64,000 nt of DNA from Engraulis encrasicolus (taxonomy: Eukaryota; Chordata; Actinopteri; Clupeiformes; Engraulidae). The notes below the pieces were generated by a model that saw only the letters and a list, made by a program, of their open reading frames with translations, had not been told where the DNA came from and did not search any database. A program made the position numbers and the translations under genes. The DNA lies in NCBI RefSeq assembly GCF_034702125.1, contig NC_085868.1, positions 41,470,859 through 41,534,858 on the forward strand, read 5' to 3'. Below are positions 13,854-43,134 of the stretch, piece by piece; position 1 is the first letter of the stretch, and every line of letters begins with the position of its first letter.

Positions 13854-15833
13854 ATGGACCTCCGCACAACACTTGTGGTGTTCTTCTTCTGTTTTGGATT
13901 AAAAGCACACACGCGTGAGTAATACTTTGGTATATGTTTTACTCTGCATCTTACGATGTGTAGGGAATAAATCTAAATATTTTAGAACCTTCATGTATAT
14001 GAAATGAGTTTAAATTACTTTGTAATGGTTTACAATAACTTACACAACTGTTCAAGAGATTTGCCTAAAATTAAGGCAGTTCAAGGCCACAATCAGATAT
14101 TGTTTGGAGTGGAAGAAATCAATTGATCACACAACAATTCTTGTGGCCTAATTACTGCCATATGGTGCATAATACTTTTATTCTTATCCTTTGCGTACCT
14201 TTGTCATGAATGTGATGAGATTTTTTTAAAAAAATAGATTTTTGGTCTTTTCTTTAAAAAAACTTAATTTTGAATAGGATAGTGAAGCAAGTGAGTGGAG
14301 AGAGAGATGGGGTAGGGAAATGACCCAGACCAGATTCAAACATGGGTGCCCCTGTGAAGACACTGAGTGCGTTTTAATATGCGACCTTGCCTCCTCCACT
14401 TGCGCTTGTCTCCTCGTCCCGCCTCCTGGCCCCTCCTCCGTGGAGAAAACGATAAAAATTTCCCAGCTGTCAGCCTAGCCACAACAACTTTTGAGGGACT
14501 GTTTTTCATGAGAAAAAGACTTTACAATTGAGCGTTTGCAAGATATTGAAATATAATGCTGTTGTCAGTGATGTCATCATGACGAGAAGCAAGTGGAGGA
14601 GGCAAGGTCGCATATTGCAACGCACTCCTTCTAATGTTGTTCTCTTCTCTCTGAACAGCTGATGAATGCATTAAGGTCTTTGAAGGAAGCGCCTACACCA
14701 TTGAGTTTGGTTCGCCTAAACAAGAAGGAGATGTTCTCGAATGGACAAAAAATTCCAAGATAATTTATCACAGGTGGAGAGGACAGCAAGTGAGAGGTGA
14801 TAGGCATGCAGACGTAGATGGCAACAGCAACCTTTCACTGACAAATCTCACCACTTCAATGTCTGGCTCATACCAGGCTCGACATTGGGATGAAAGAGGA
14901 GGCATTCTTGCGTCAACAACAAAGAAACTCTGTGTGGTCCGTAAGTAGCAGAATGATAACACCAGAAAATATGTCCATAATGCTCCATTCTCACATCTTT
15001 TTTCACCAAACATTTGCTGATTTTTTACTGATTTACACATTGATTCTGGCAAACTTTTGATCATTTTTGCTGATTTTAATGTCCTTTAGCCAAGGCTCCA
15101 GTTCCCAAACTGAGGGTGAAATGTTCCTGGTTGTCAGGTGTGGCAACCCTCCATTGTGAAGCTGAGAACATCCAAAACTTCACTGTCTCCTGGTTTCGCA
15201 ATAACATAGAGACGATCAGGAACATGAACCCCTTACATCTCAACAACTCTGAGGAGACGGGGCAGTACAAATGCAGACTGACCAATGATGGATATCGTGT
15301 TGATAAAGAAGACAGCACAGCTTTCGTTGGGCCATGTCCTGGTAAGCAATCTGTACCCTAAGGGCAAGTTGGTATAACGGATGCCAAATAGCAGAGTTCG
15401 GTAGAAGAAAGTTAGTAGGCCTAAACCTCCTTCCCGAAGCCTCATACAGTATCGGTTGCGCTGAGCCATCGGTTGGGGACCTGTAGCTTAGTGGTATCGT
15501 ACTGTGCCTTCCATGCCAAACTGGAGCGTTTACTGAAAGGTCGCTGGTTCAAGCCCTGAGTTGTGAGCTAGTGCAGTATGATTTTGGCTACATTGGACCG
15601 ACATGATATAATGTAACACTTCCATTTATCAGACACAATCACTTGCTGCTGTTGGTATTTGAGCATGTCTTTCTTTCTTCCTTTCTGTCTTTTTTTCTTT
15701 CTAGAATTTGTACTTGCACAAGTGGTGCGAACAGTCGTTGTCATTGCTGGGCTTCTTATACTGATTCTGACCCTGGCTCTGACCACTTGGCTTCGTCGCC
15801 AAGTTCCCACTGAAAATCAGGTAGTATAGAGAG

Positions 15834-15875
<42 letters not shown>

Positions 15876-16066
15876 GCGTGTGTGTGTGTGTGTATGCGGG
15901 CGTGTGAGATTTTTTCCTTTCAGCAGCTATTATCTTTGGGCCAACTGAATTCTATTTTTTTTGTAAATGGATCTTTCAGCCTCCTCAAGACCTGTTCCAA
16001 GACCAGCAAAGGAGTCCCTCATCCACATGCCCCGACACTAGGCATACACTGCAGCCAGCCCACTAG
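13854..16066 (+). CDS. CD2/SLAM-like two-Ig-domain receptor
   Basis: Predicted single-pass surface glycoprotein of 265 aa, probably an adhesion or co-receptor molecule of immune cells. Exons: 13854-13914 (signal peptide, MDLRTTLVVFFFCFGLKAHT), 14659-14940 (V-like domain), 15090-15341 (C2-like domain), 15705-15820 (transmembrane helix VVVIAGLLILILTLALTTW followed by LRRQ) and 15980-16066 (Pro/Gln/Ser-rich tail ending LQPAH). Phases are 1-1-1-0, as usual for one-domain-per-exon Ig genes. The first domain lacks the canonical Cys before the F strand (SGSYQARHW), while the second has two Cys pairs; both are hallmarks of the CD2/CD48/SLAM family. N-glycosylation sites are NLT, NFT and NNS. If the last donor is not used, translation ends after two more codons. 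A tail exon copy lies at 16173-16259. No ITSM motif (TxYxxV) is present. Exact orthology unknown. Confidence 0.75.
14240..14370 (-). mobile_element. SINE S1 copy in receptor intron 1
   Basis: TTTTTGGTCTTTTCTTT, GAGTGGAGAGAGAGATGGGG and the degraded B-box complement CAGATTCAAACATGGGTGCC. Confidence 0.6.
15366..15560 (+). mobile_element. tRNA-related SINE, family S2, in receptor intron 3
   Basis: AGCAGAGTTCGGTAG and CCCGAAGCCTCATACAGTAT blocks, then an A-box-like TAGCTTAGTGGTA and B-box-like GGTTCAAGCCC. A related copy is at 36676-36880 and a fragment at 35285-35334. Confidence 0.65.
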
Positions 16067-16259
16067 CTGTGTGCGTGTGTGTGTGTGTGTGTGGGCGTGT
16101 GAGATTTTTTCCTTTTAGCAGCTATTATCTTTGGGCCAACTGTTTTTTTTTTTTTGTAAATGGATCTTTCAGCCTCATCAAGACCTGTTCCAAGACCAGC
16201 AAAGGAGTCCCTCATCCACATGCCCCGACACTAGGCATACACTGCAGCCAGCCCACTAG
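15873..16259 (+). repeat. tandem duplication carrying the receptor's last exon
   Basis: A unit of about 190 bp is present twice: (TG)n, GGGCGTGTGAGATTTTTTCC, TTATCTTTGGGCCAACTG, the acceptor ATCTTTCAG and the full 29-codon tail exon. Exon copy 1 is 15980-16066 and copy 2 is 16173-16259. They differ by one amino acid (PPQD versus PHQD), so the duplication is recent. Confidence 0.95.
16173..16259 (+). CDS. duplicate terminal exon of the Ig receptor
   Basis: Acceptor TTTCAG followed by 28 codons and TAG, encoding the same Pro-rich cytoplasmic tail as exon 5 with Pro2 changed to His. It could serve as an alternative last exon, but transcripts that use copy 1 end before it. Confidence 0.55.
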   Translation, partial: PHQDLFQDQQRSPSSTCPDTRHTLQPAH

Positions 16260-16620
16260 CCCTGTGCCCAGCAGCTGAAGCCCAACACCCCAGTACCAGT
16301 CACACAAGCAGGCGGTTCTGGTTCTGGCGAGGTTGGCCCATTGTGTTTTTAGGGGGCAGTGGCACATTTAATGAAAAAAAAAAACAGGTATAATATTCTG
16401 TTTTATAGACTGTTTAGTACAAGGGCCACAACAGAGACCAGGAGCAATTCTACAGGGGCCCTGGCCCCCCTTCTAGAACCGCCTAGGCAAGCAGGGCTAT
16501 AAATTAACACCAGCAAACCGCCCAAATGCTAGTGAAAATTCAGTTTGGCTAGAAAATAAATCACTCTTTGATGTATCTAATATTGGTTCTTTATAACAAA
16601 AGGGCTGTTACAATTCTTTC

Positions 16621-16626
16621 AATAAA
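16621..16626 (+). promoter_or_regulatory. candidate polyadenylation signal, Ig receptor
   Basis: AATAAA 555 bp after the first stop and 362 bp after the duplicate one. Another AATAAA is at 16793-16798. Confidence 0.5.
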
Positions 16627-17604
16627 AAGAAGTTGGGAAAAAGGTTGTTAGTTCAAGACTCAATATGTTTCATGTTTTTCTTTGCTTTCATGTTGTTCTT
16701 GTACAAGGTTACCAGTGGCAAAATTACTAGTGTGTTAGGGCAACAGCTTTAAGATGCTGTATTTTTGAGGTTGTAACAGTTGTATGGTGTAAAATAAACG
16801 TGATGACTGCCTGTAAAAGGTGAGGGGGTAGCAGACAGCAGAGTTCAGTAAAAGCCCCTACCTCAGGAAACCACAGACTGTTCAGAGAGCTGAGACAGCA
16901 GACAGTCAGACACCACTCATACATGAACCAACACCCTTATGAACTACTAAGCAGAAACTGGAGGTCATATGGGGGACGCCCTTCTTTGTCACTTCATCTT
17001 GCTATAAATAATATATATAATTGCCAGCAATGATAGATAGGGATGCCTCAAACTACAGTTCCTCATTGACAAGTATCTCCCACGGAGTGGTTTCCTAACA
17101 TAGGAAAACGCTGAAATTCTATTCTGACACCAAAAGAACCAGACTCTTCAACTTCGTTACACTTTTTTTCTCCAAAAGCAACTTTAGATTATTTAGGTAC
17201 AGGGTATTGGTTACACTACTGGCATTTCAGCCATGCATGATGGTGTAGGGAGATCACACACATTACTTCCCATTAGCAGAAGGGAGATTTGAACCCACAA
17301 CCACCTCTGTAAACATTAGGTCGTATTTTACCTTATACCTTAAGCAGCATTTTAAAAGAATAAGGAACAGCAATTAACTCTTGTTTAGACATTTGATTTT
17401 ATTATAAAGTATTTTAATTATACTATTGTACAAAAACAAACAAACAAAGAAAAAAAACATTCAGTACATTAATAGATCTTTGCTGAGTTTTGTGTTTAGC
17501 TTTGCCATTGAATGCTGATCAGATCAGAGACGTAAAGAAGCACAGAGAGTTATTAAAAGCAGACGAGGGGAATCTTTGACCAAAACAAAATAATTTTTTT
17601 CTGG

Positions 17605-17783
17605 GGTCCATACGAAGAAGCTGGTTCAGGAGTAAACCAGGTTAAATTAAGAGGTAAATCTAATAATCTAATCATCTAATAGAAGAGCCTTGAGTACAAG
17701 AAAATGAGGACTCCAGGCTCTTCTATTAGATGATTTACCTCTTAACTTCCTGGTTTACTCCTGAACCAGTTTCTTAGTACCCA
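17605..17783. mobile_element. foldback MITE, family F1, copy 1
   Basis: Arms AAGAAGCTGGTTCAGGAGTA and TACTCCTGAACCAGTTTCTT are inverted repeats, with TCATCTAATAGAAGAGCC inside and its complement on the other side. Other copies: 17885-18054, 25925-26112 and a half copy at 35335-35430. Confidence 0.8.
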
Positions 17784-17884
17784 TCTTGTCTTCCGGATGC
17801 TGCACTGTGAAGGTCATGAAAGGATACTATGAGCATTTACACAGATCTCCACACACAGACACACACACACACACACACACACAC

Positions 17885-18054
17885 GGGCCTATGCAAAGAA
17901 TCTGGTTCATGAATAAACCAGGCTAAGTTAAGAGGTAAATCATCTAATAGAAGAGCCTGGAGTCCTCATGTTCTTGAGAAAACGAGGACTCGGCTCTTCT
18001 ATTAGATTAAATTAACCTGGTTTACGCCTGAACCAGCTTCTCAGTATAGCGCCC
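17885..18054. mobile_element. foldback MITE, family F1, copy 2
   Basis: GGGCCTATGCAAAGAATCTG at one end and CAGTATAGCGCCC at the other; it is separated from copy 1 by a CA microsatellite. Confidence 0.8.
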
Positions 18055-18356
18055 AGGTCACTTCATTTCAACTCCTGTTGAGATTTACACCGGGGACAAG
18101 CATACAAAACCTTCATTTTGGAGAAAGGGAGATACCAAGAGCCATTTCCATATAACCAACACCATGTGTTAAGTGTTAAGACACTCCGTCATGTGTAAAG
18201 AATAAATCTTGTTTGTAAAAGCACGTGTATGTTTTGTTGATGTGTTTGCGTCGTATTAAACGGTTGTGGGTTCACATGTGTAGAGCAATGGCCATCTAGT
18301 AGTGGTCATTCTGCCTCAGTGACAAACACAACATGGAGAACGCAGAGAGAAACCAC

Positions 18357-18619
18357 GGTTACACTTAACTTGACGCCGGTGTCGCCGTACATATGACATA
18401 ACAGGGTCATAATAGTGTTAAAACGGTGTCATGATGACAGTCGAAACCTGATGTCAATGTCAAACTTTTTACATTTAAAGTTACCATAATGTCACAAATG
18501 TCACTTAATGACAAAGTCATTAAAATGTTCATGCCATTGACAATGTTTATGACACATGAATGACTGTGTTACGAGACTTATGTCATACATACAATTCTGG
18601 TGTCAAGTTAAGGATTACC
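18357..18619. mobile_element. MITE with GGTTACACTTAACTTGAC ends
   Basis: Starts GGTTACACTTAACTTGAC and ends GTCAAGTTAAGGATTACC, imperfect inverted repeats of each other. The flanks GAAACCAC and GAAACAAG are only partly matched. The interior is rich in TGTCA/TGACA words. Confidence 0.7.
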
Positions 18620-19162
18620 GAAACAAGAGAGAGGAGAGACCAGCGAGTGGCATTCTTCTCAGTCCCAGACTAAGGCCAATTCCACAGGCAAACAACATCA
18701 ACAGCAGCCCAGCGAAAGACAATTAAATTACAAAAAAACAAACAAACAAAAACAAAACAAACTAAAAATCAGGCAACTTTTGTAAAACAATGAACAGAAT
18801 AATTCTTTTTTTTTTTTCCCTGCACGCCATCTCTGCTCGTCCCCACAGGAACAGTAACAAGTTCGCCATGATTGATTGGTTGGTTCTACCTTCTACTTCC
18901 TTCTCCTCGCGGTTGGACAGAAACTCACCACCCAGACACACACGACCACAGACGAAGAAGATGGTGGTGGATGAAGACGAAGATGAGGATGGTGGACTCC
19001 AACCAGTCGCAGTGTATGAAGAGAACACCTAGCCTAGTCCACTGTAGTATCCCCCAAAGCCGCTCAATGCAGTTGATGGTTGTGTAAGGGAGCCCAAGTC
19101 ACGGCCCTGTAGCTGGACCCATGGGACCTAAGCAACGATGTCTATATGAGATTGGCCTACAC

Positions 19163-19485
19163 CAGTGTTTCTCAAACTTTTTCAAACCGAGGACCACTTT
19201 GTTCCCCTAAAAATGTTCAGGGACCACCTGTCAAGTGAATTGACAGTTGACGGTTGCTAATTTGACACGTCTAATTTCGGTGCTGATCACATAGGCTATT
19301 TCTTATTCACATTACATTGTCTTATTGTGGTGAAAATGAGACTTCAGCTATGTTTAGCTTTGTAATAATGTTACAAATATAGCCTACTGCTAGATTGTCT
19401 TGGAAAAATAGAATTCCCCTCGCGGACCACCTAAGCTCTGTCGCGGACCACCAGTGGTCCCCGGACCACACTTTGAGAAACGCTG
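19163..19485. mobile_element. hAT element with 8-bp target duplication
   Basis: Ends CAGTGTTTCTCAAACTTT and CACTTTGAGAAACGCTG, flanked on both sides by GCCTACAC (19155-19162 and 19486-19493). 323 bp, non-autonomous. Confidence 0.92.
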
Positions 19486-19665
19486 GCCTACACTGTACTG
19501 GGCATCCGAGAGAGGTGGAACTTGGGGCTCTCTGTACTTAGGCGGATGGAGAAACTTCTTCATCTTCATACTGATGTAGTTGAGTGATGTAGTTCCAAAA
19601 GTGTCCAGAGGGGGGCGGTACAGAGCAAGCATGGGTGACAGATCCAGCAACATGTCTCTCTTTGT

Positions 19666-19851
19666 GGGTAATTCTCAAAGCAAAGTCTCTTAGCCTTGCT
19701 AGGACGAGCAACGCCCCCTTTTTCACATATTTCACCAAAGAGTATCCAATAACTAGTTCTAAGTGTAATAATTAATAATTGAATACACCTTGGAAAAAAT
19801 GGCCGTTACTCGTCCTAGCAAGGTCAGGACACTTCATTTTGAGACATACCC
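19666..19851. mobile_element. foldback MITE after the hspd1 stop
   Basis: Inverted arms of about 43 bp with the inner block CCTTGCTAGGACGAG and its complement CTCGTCCTAGCAAGG. It begins about 94 bp past the hspd1 stop and may lie within its 3' UTR. Confidence 0.7.
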
Positions 19852-19944
19852 AATTCTCACTTTCTCCTGGTGGTAAACTGGGGCGGGGAGGGGGAGGGGG
19901 GGGTGAAGGGTCAAGGGCGAAGGGTCAATGTTGGGTCAGGGGCT

Positions 19945-30869
<10,925 letters not shown>

Positions 30870-31411
30870 TCCTGCTCAACAAGGAAAACACACCCACGTT
30901 AAATCGGTTCCCCCTCACCACTGAGCCATACAACTCTACAAATGCACAATACAGAGCTAGCGATGACCCGCTTCGTGAGAATGCATAATGTGAAAACCGT
31001 GACCAACCCCTTGGCTAACTTGATTTAACCCAACATTAGCCTAGCGAGGCCAGTGCACTCCTGCAATATGATGTTGCAATGCCATCGGCTAGCTAGATTA
31101 GTTAGCCAGCTAGCAGGCTAAGTAACAACTTCAAAATCATTCAATTCTCGAGCAAGACATTGCCCTGACCTCCAAACCATCATAGATGATACCAATGCAG
31201 TCAAATGTTAATTGTGTTTCATAAAAAAGCTAAACGAACAGAAACATGTCAACTTGCTTCTCATCTCCAATGTTCACTCAAGTTCGTCCTTGCCATCTTC
31301 ATTCAAACCTTACAAGGACAGCACACGTGTTTAAAAGGCAGTATGACAAAATGTGCCCAAATAACTAAAATCATACACACGAACAACAACGGGTGAATGC
31401 TGAGTACTTAC

Positions 31412-31450
31412 TTGTATAGTTGTAGTGGAGAAGAGAAATGTGCAAAATCT
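31412..31450 (-). other. hspd1: probable 5' UTR exon of hspd1
   Basis: A strong donor GTAAGTACTC follows CTATACAA on the - strand at 31411/31412, and the ATG exon begins two bases before the ATG at an AG acceptor (30872/30871). Vertebrate hspd1 has a non-coding first exon, so this is the best candidate. The upstream end is not defined. Confidence 0.55.
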
Positions 31451-31802
31451 GTAAGACGCACGAGCAGGTATAAAATTAAATGGAAATGTTAATAACGCTG
31501 CAGCTGCCCCCCGTCCAATTCAAGTTCAGTCAGATTGAATGCAATGCATAACCTGCTGGGGTACACATGTGTGGATGCATCCGGTCCGTGACCGGCGGAC
31601 CCCGTAACATGAATATCTAAAGAAAATGTAGGGTTTTTCCAGTGTATTATAGTTACAAAATCATGCAGCGGTGGTTTTAGTGATTATTGCAAACTTGAAT
31701 GATACATTATCAGATACATGGTAGTGTTTTGTTACGAGTGTGCATAAAGTATAATCAAATTCGATAATTTACTCAGTGCCATTCCTGTTTAGGGGTGGGG
31801 AG

Positions 31803-31815
31803 TTCCAGAAACTTC
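31803..31815 (-). promoter_or_regulatory. perfect heat shock element upstream of hspd1
   Basis: TTCCAGAAACTTC is three perfect alternating 5-bp HSF1 units (nTTCnnGAAnnTTCn). It lies about 390 bp upstream of the hspd1 first exon, with an inverted CCAAT box (GATTGG) about 20 bp away. Confidence 0.8.
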
Positions 31816-31984
31816 GCCTGTTGTGATTGGACACAAATGTCATGTGGGCTTTGACAGCAGAGCACATCAACATTCATAATAAAAGTCCCCATGGGTAAAA
31901 GATGTTGACCTTTATTTTAATACAATTTCTGCCTCGCAAAACAAAAAAAAGCTACTAAGACTGTAAACATATGCAAAGAATAAT

Positions 31985-32695
31985 ATTCTTTCATAGATGT
32001 TTGTATTTGGACAAAGACACGAGCACAAAGGATTATGAAAGACACATTCCATCCTAGTCATTCCATGTTTGAAAGGCTGTCCTCAGGGAAACGACTACGT
32101 TCCATAAGATGTAGAACAGAGAGACTGCGTAAGAGTTTTTTTCCTCAAGCCATCCGCTTCTTGAATTAAGACAATAACTATTTTTTAATTATTTTTTATT
32201 TTAATTTATTTTATTTTATTATTTTTATTTTTTACCATCCAACACAGCACAGAGCAGTTGCAATCCCCATTTCACTAAGCCCATACAACTTTGTTGCTGA
32301 CGACCAACGTTGACGGAAGCATGTGAGACAAGACCCATATACACACGTGAGTGAGTTGTTGACCAACCAGTTCATGGGCGCGTGACCTCGGAGGCAGTCC
32401 GCCGACGAGCGTTGAAGGGGATAAGCAACTGCAGAGGTTGCAAGATCTGACTGCAGCCGCATTCATCCCGCGATAGTTTTACACCATGTGACATGTCACC
32501 TCGTCAACGCAACTTCGACGAAATTTCGAAGTTTGACAGGAAATCTAACCGTCATGCAGCATTTTCCATCCAGGGTGCATTGCTGTCTAAATGCGCATAC
32601 ATGCGTTGACACATCTCGAATGCACCTACTGCCAATTGTGCTTGCACAATGAAGCACGTGACAAATAAAAATCTTGAATCTTGAATCTATTTGTG
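31985..32695 (+). mobile_element. LINE 3' end with ORF2 C-terminal remnant
   Basis: Frame MFERLSSGKRLRSIRCRTER continuing to SFFPQAIRFLN and a stop (32069-32168) is the characteristic C-terminus of fish LINE ORF2 proteins. It is followed by T-rich 3' UTR and ends ACAAATAAAAATCTTGAATC with a CTTGAAT repeat. Only this 5'-truncated end is left. Confidence 0.75.
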
Positions 32696-32766
32696 TCGTT
32701 GTTTAAAAACCCCTGGCGTGTATGTAGGCTATAGTTTCCCTGTCTGTTTGTGTCTCTGTAGGCTAA

Positions 32767-33089
32767 GGCAGTGGTTCTTAACCTTTTTTCTTAATGCACC
32801 CCTTTCCCTTTGCAGAAGACAAGCCGTGCACCCCCAACCCAAACTTCTACTCATGTATATGCCCTAAAAAAATGTTTCATTGATTAATTACAATGATTCT
32901 TGCTAGAGCCATTAATCAATACTTTATGACTTTAAATGGGGACCAAAATATGCCTTAATTTGGCCTAATTATAATGTTGGTAAGCAGAATTTTGGTCACA
33001 ACCTCAACACAAACAAAATTCTGCGCACCCCCTGAAATTTCTGGCGCACCCCCAGGGGGTGCCCGCACCCCAGGTTAAGAACCACTGCT
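32767..33089. mobile_element. hAT-type MITE
   Basis: Ends CAGTGGTTCTTAACCT and AGGTTAAGAACCACTG are perfect 16-bp inverted repeats. The 8-bp flanks do not match, so the duplication is lost or one end has rearranged. Confidence 0.85.
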
Positions 33090-33678
33090 CTACGTGACTG
33101 TTTTCTAATAATAACAACAACAATAATAATAATAATAATAATAAAAATTATGTCCCCATGGGAATGACGGTGTGAAAACTAAAGAAGACAACATGCTTAG
33201 CTAAAAGTCATGCTTAGACAACATGCTTAGTTAAAAACAAAACAAGGACAAAATAGGAATCACTATGAAAGAAAAAAACTTTTTGACAGAAGAGGACTTT
33301 GAGTTCTCTGTAATTACTCTCCCAGTCCAAACAGACGTATCAAAATGTTGCATGTCAGTCAGGTAGTCAAAGGGGATTGGGTTTGGGAATGGCTAAAACG
33401 CACCTCTCTAAACTAGTGGGCTGATTGAATACAGTATATATTAAATCATGCACATGTGAAAAGAAGTTCCAAAGGACAGCTTCATCCTAGATTCTAAGGT
33501 GTGGGCCTAAATTCGCAAAGGTCACTCGTCCTACAGACAGAGGTGACAGACAGGTTGGGTTTGACAGGCAGCGCTGGCCGTCAGTTCAAACCGGTTCAAA
33601 CAGTAGCTAAATGGCGCCCCTAGTGGGGGAGGGGAACATGTCTGTAGGAATGTGTCACATCCGGGACATTTTGGCGAG

Positions 33679-40424
<6,746 letters not shown>

Positions 40425-40449
40425 TGAGGAGAGGAGAGGAGAGGAGAGG

Positions 40450-41351
<902 letters not shown>

Positions 41352-41577
41352 CTGTGCTCATGTGAGGAGGTTTTATAGATTCTGCACTTGCCAATAACAC
41401 TACCGTAGTCACGTTCATGTGAGTGCGTGTGTGTGTGAGAGAAGAGCTCTCTTTTTCGGACGCTAGAATGAGTTCCAATCAAACGGTGGGCTGGTCAGAA
41501 GACCTGGAGTGGATGTTTTGTTAAGTAGCTGGGTTCTCGTTACAGAAACCTCCTAGCCCTGAAATTGTAAAGGTAGA

Positions 41578-41745
41578 GTATACATGGGTTTTTTTCTGTT
41601 TATAAACATGGTTTTGTGAGGAGGGGCAAGATACTGGCAGCCAACCACGTGAGCTAATTTTTTTGACCAACAGCGGTTTCCAACAATCAAGAGGTTGAGT
41701 TATGCGCAGCCAGGGTAAAACAAAAAGGAAAACCCATGTATTCAT
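41578..41745. mobile_element. MITE family D, copy 2
   Basis: GTATACATGGGTTTTTT and AAAACCCATGTATTC ends, with CAACCACGTGAGCTAATTTT inside. Confidence 0.75.
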
Positions 41746-42570
41746 GTTTTGTAGTCTTTAGTAATGTTTTTTTTTATAGAGTTCATGCCACCTGTTCAGA
41801 AATGCAATCTTTTGCATGAATATTTACCCCTCACCAATTTCAAAGTATTTCTCATGACTTGGAAACTTAACGCTTTGACAGGACTAGTTGGATCTTCTCC
41901 ATGTCTGTCATTTTGAATTGCCCATCATGGACATGCTTTTGGCTCCAAAACTTAAGTCTACTTTGGGCAGACCAGTAAATACTAGTTAATTACTGTGTAA
42001 ATATTCATGGAAATATCAAGTTTTGGAATGGGCAGCATATATTTGGAAAATAAACGACTAATTAAAATGGCATGCTCTTTACTCATACCTTTAAGAAACG
42101 ATTTCAGAGCTTGGCAGTTTCCATAATGAGGACCCTGGATTGTTATTAAAACCAGTGCTGGATCTCAAATGGTGCACTTGTACACTTTGGGCACTATGTT
42201 TCAGCGCTTAACGAATACACCATATACGCACTGAAACATGAACAGCACAATTGCACCATTTGAGATGCAGCCTAGGAGTGAATCTTTGTTCAGTTGGCTA
42301 GCTGGAAGACCAGTAGTAGAGTTGATAATATTCTGACCTGGATGTTTAGTAAAGAGAGAGAGTCCAGTCCATCATGTCCATTCCGTCTGCTCTTGAGATC
42401 ATTCTGTACAGTACGGCATCACTGCTGGGCATGTTGGTTTGGGTAAACGTTTATTATTCTCGTTTATTTAAATTATTGTTTGTTTCTTACAGGGAAGAGG
42501 ACTGTTGTACATTAATAAAATCTGTTTTGTATTGTTGGTTAAAAAAAAATACTTTGGCATTTGTATGTAA

Positions 42571-42576
42571 AATAAA
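42571..42576 (+). promoter_or_regulatory. candidate distal polyadenylation signal, mob4
   Basis: AATAAA about 2.1 kb after the stop; a nearer one is at 42049-42054. The true site cannot be chosen from sequence. Confidence 0.4.
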
Positions 42577-42665
42577 ATTACTATTGAAATTACTTTTTGG
42601 TCATGGCTTGTCTGTGTTTGCTTTTGCATAACATTTATATGTAAATTTAATATGTACCTTGGCAC

Positions 42666-43134
42666 CAGTGTTGGACAGTAATGCATTACAAAAGTAATTA
42701 ATTTGCTACTTTTTGCTGTAATGCAGTAATGTAAGTCATTACAGGGCCAACATCTGTAATATTTACTTAGTTGCAATGCTACATAACTTAAGTTACAATG
42801 CATTACAATGACCATTTTAGTGGTGTTCAGTGGTGGGTCAGAAAGAAGCTATTCCTGAACCTGGTACGGTAGTTTTTAGTCTGCATGATGCCAAAAACAC
42901 CTGGACGAGAGGTGAAAAGGGCATGACTTAAGAGCTTGATTTACACTGTAATAAATTGACATATCCATATTTAGGCCTACAGTTCTTTTGGCGAAAGTAA
43001 CTAATGCAAAAGTATTGTAATGCCTTACATTTTAAATATACCTTGTAATATGACAGTAATATGTAATCAGACAGTATGACAGTAATATGTAATCAGTAAT
43101 GCATTACAGTTTTTGAGAAACTTGCCTAACACTG
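42666..43134. mobile_element. hAT element with 8-bp target duplication
   Basis: Ends CAGTGTTGGACAGTAATGC and (complement) CAGTGTTAGGCAAGTTTCTC, flanked by CTTGGCAC at 42658-42665 and 43135-43142. The interior repeats GTAATGCATTAC. Confidence 0.92.

Larger units (their letters stand above)
16800..19944. other. region between the Ig receptor and hspd1
   Basis: Convergent gene ends. It contains two foldback MITEs, a 260-bp MITE, a hAT element with perfect target duplication and a second foldback just after the hspd1 stop. No clear AATAAA for hspd1 was found on the - strand, so its 3' end is unresolved. 16930-17600 and 18620-19140 show nothing recognisable. Confidence 0.55.

Noticed and set aside
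15475..15560. Possible tRNA gene
   Set aside because: A- and B-box-like words are present, but there is no cloverleaf with paired acceptor and anticodon arms, and related copies occur at 36676 and 35285; it is a SINE head.
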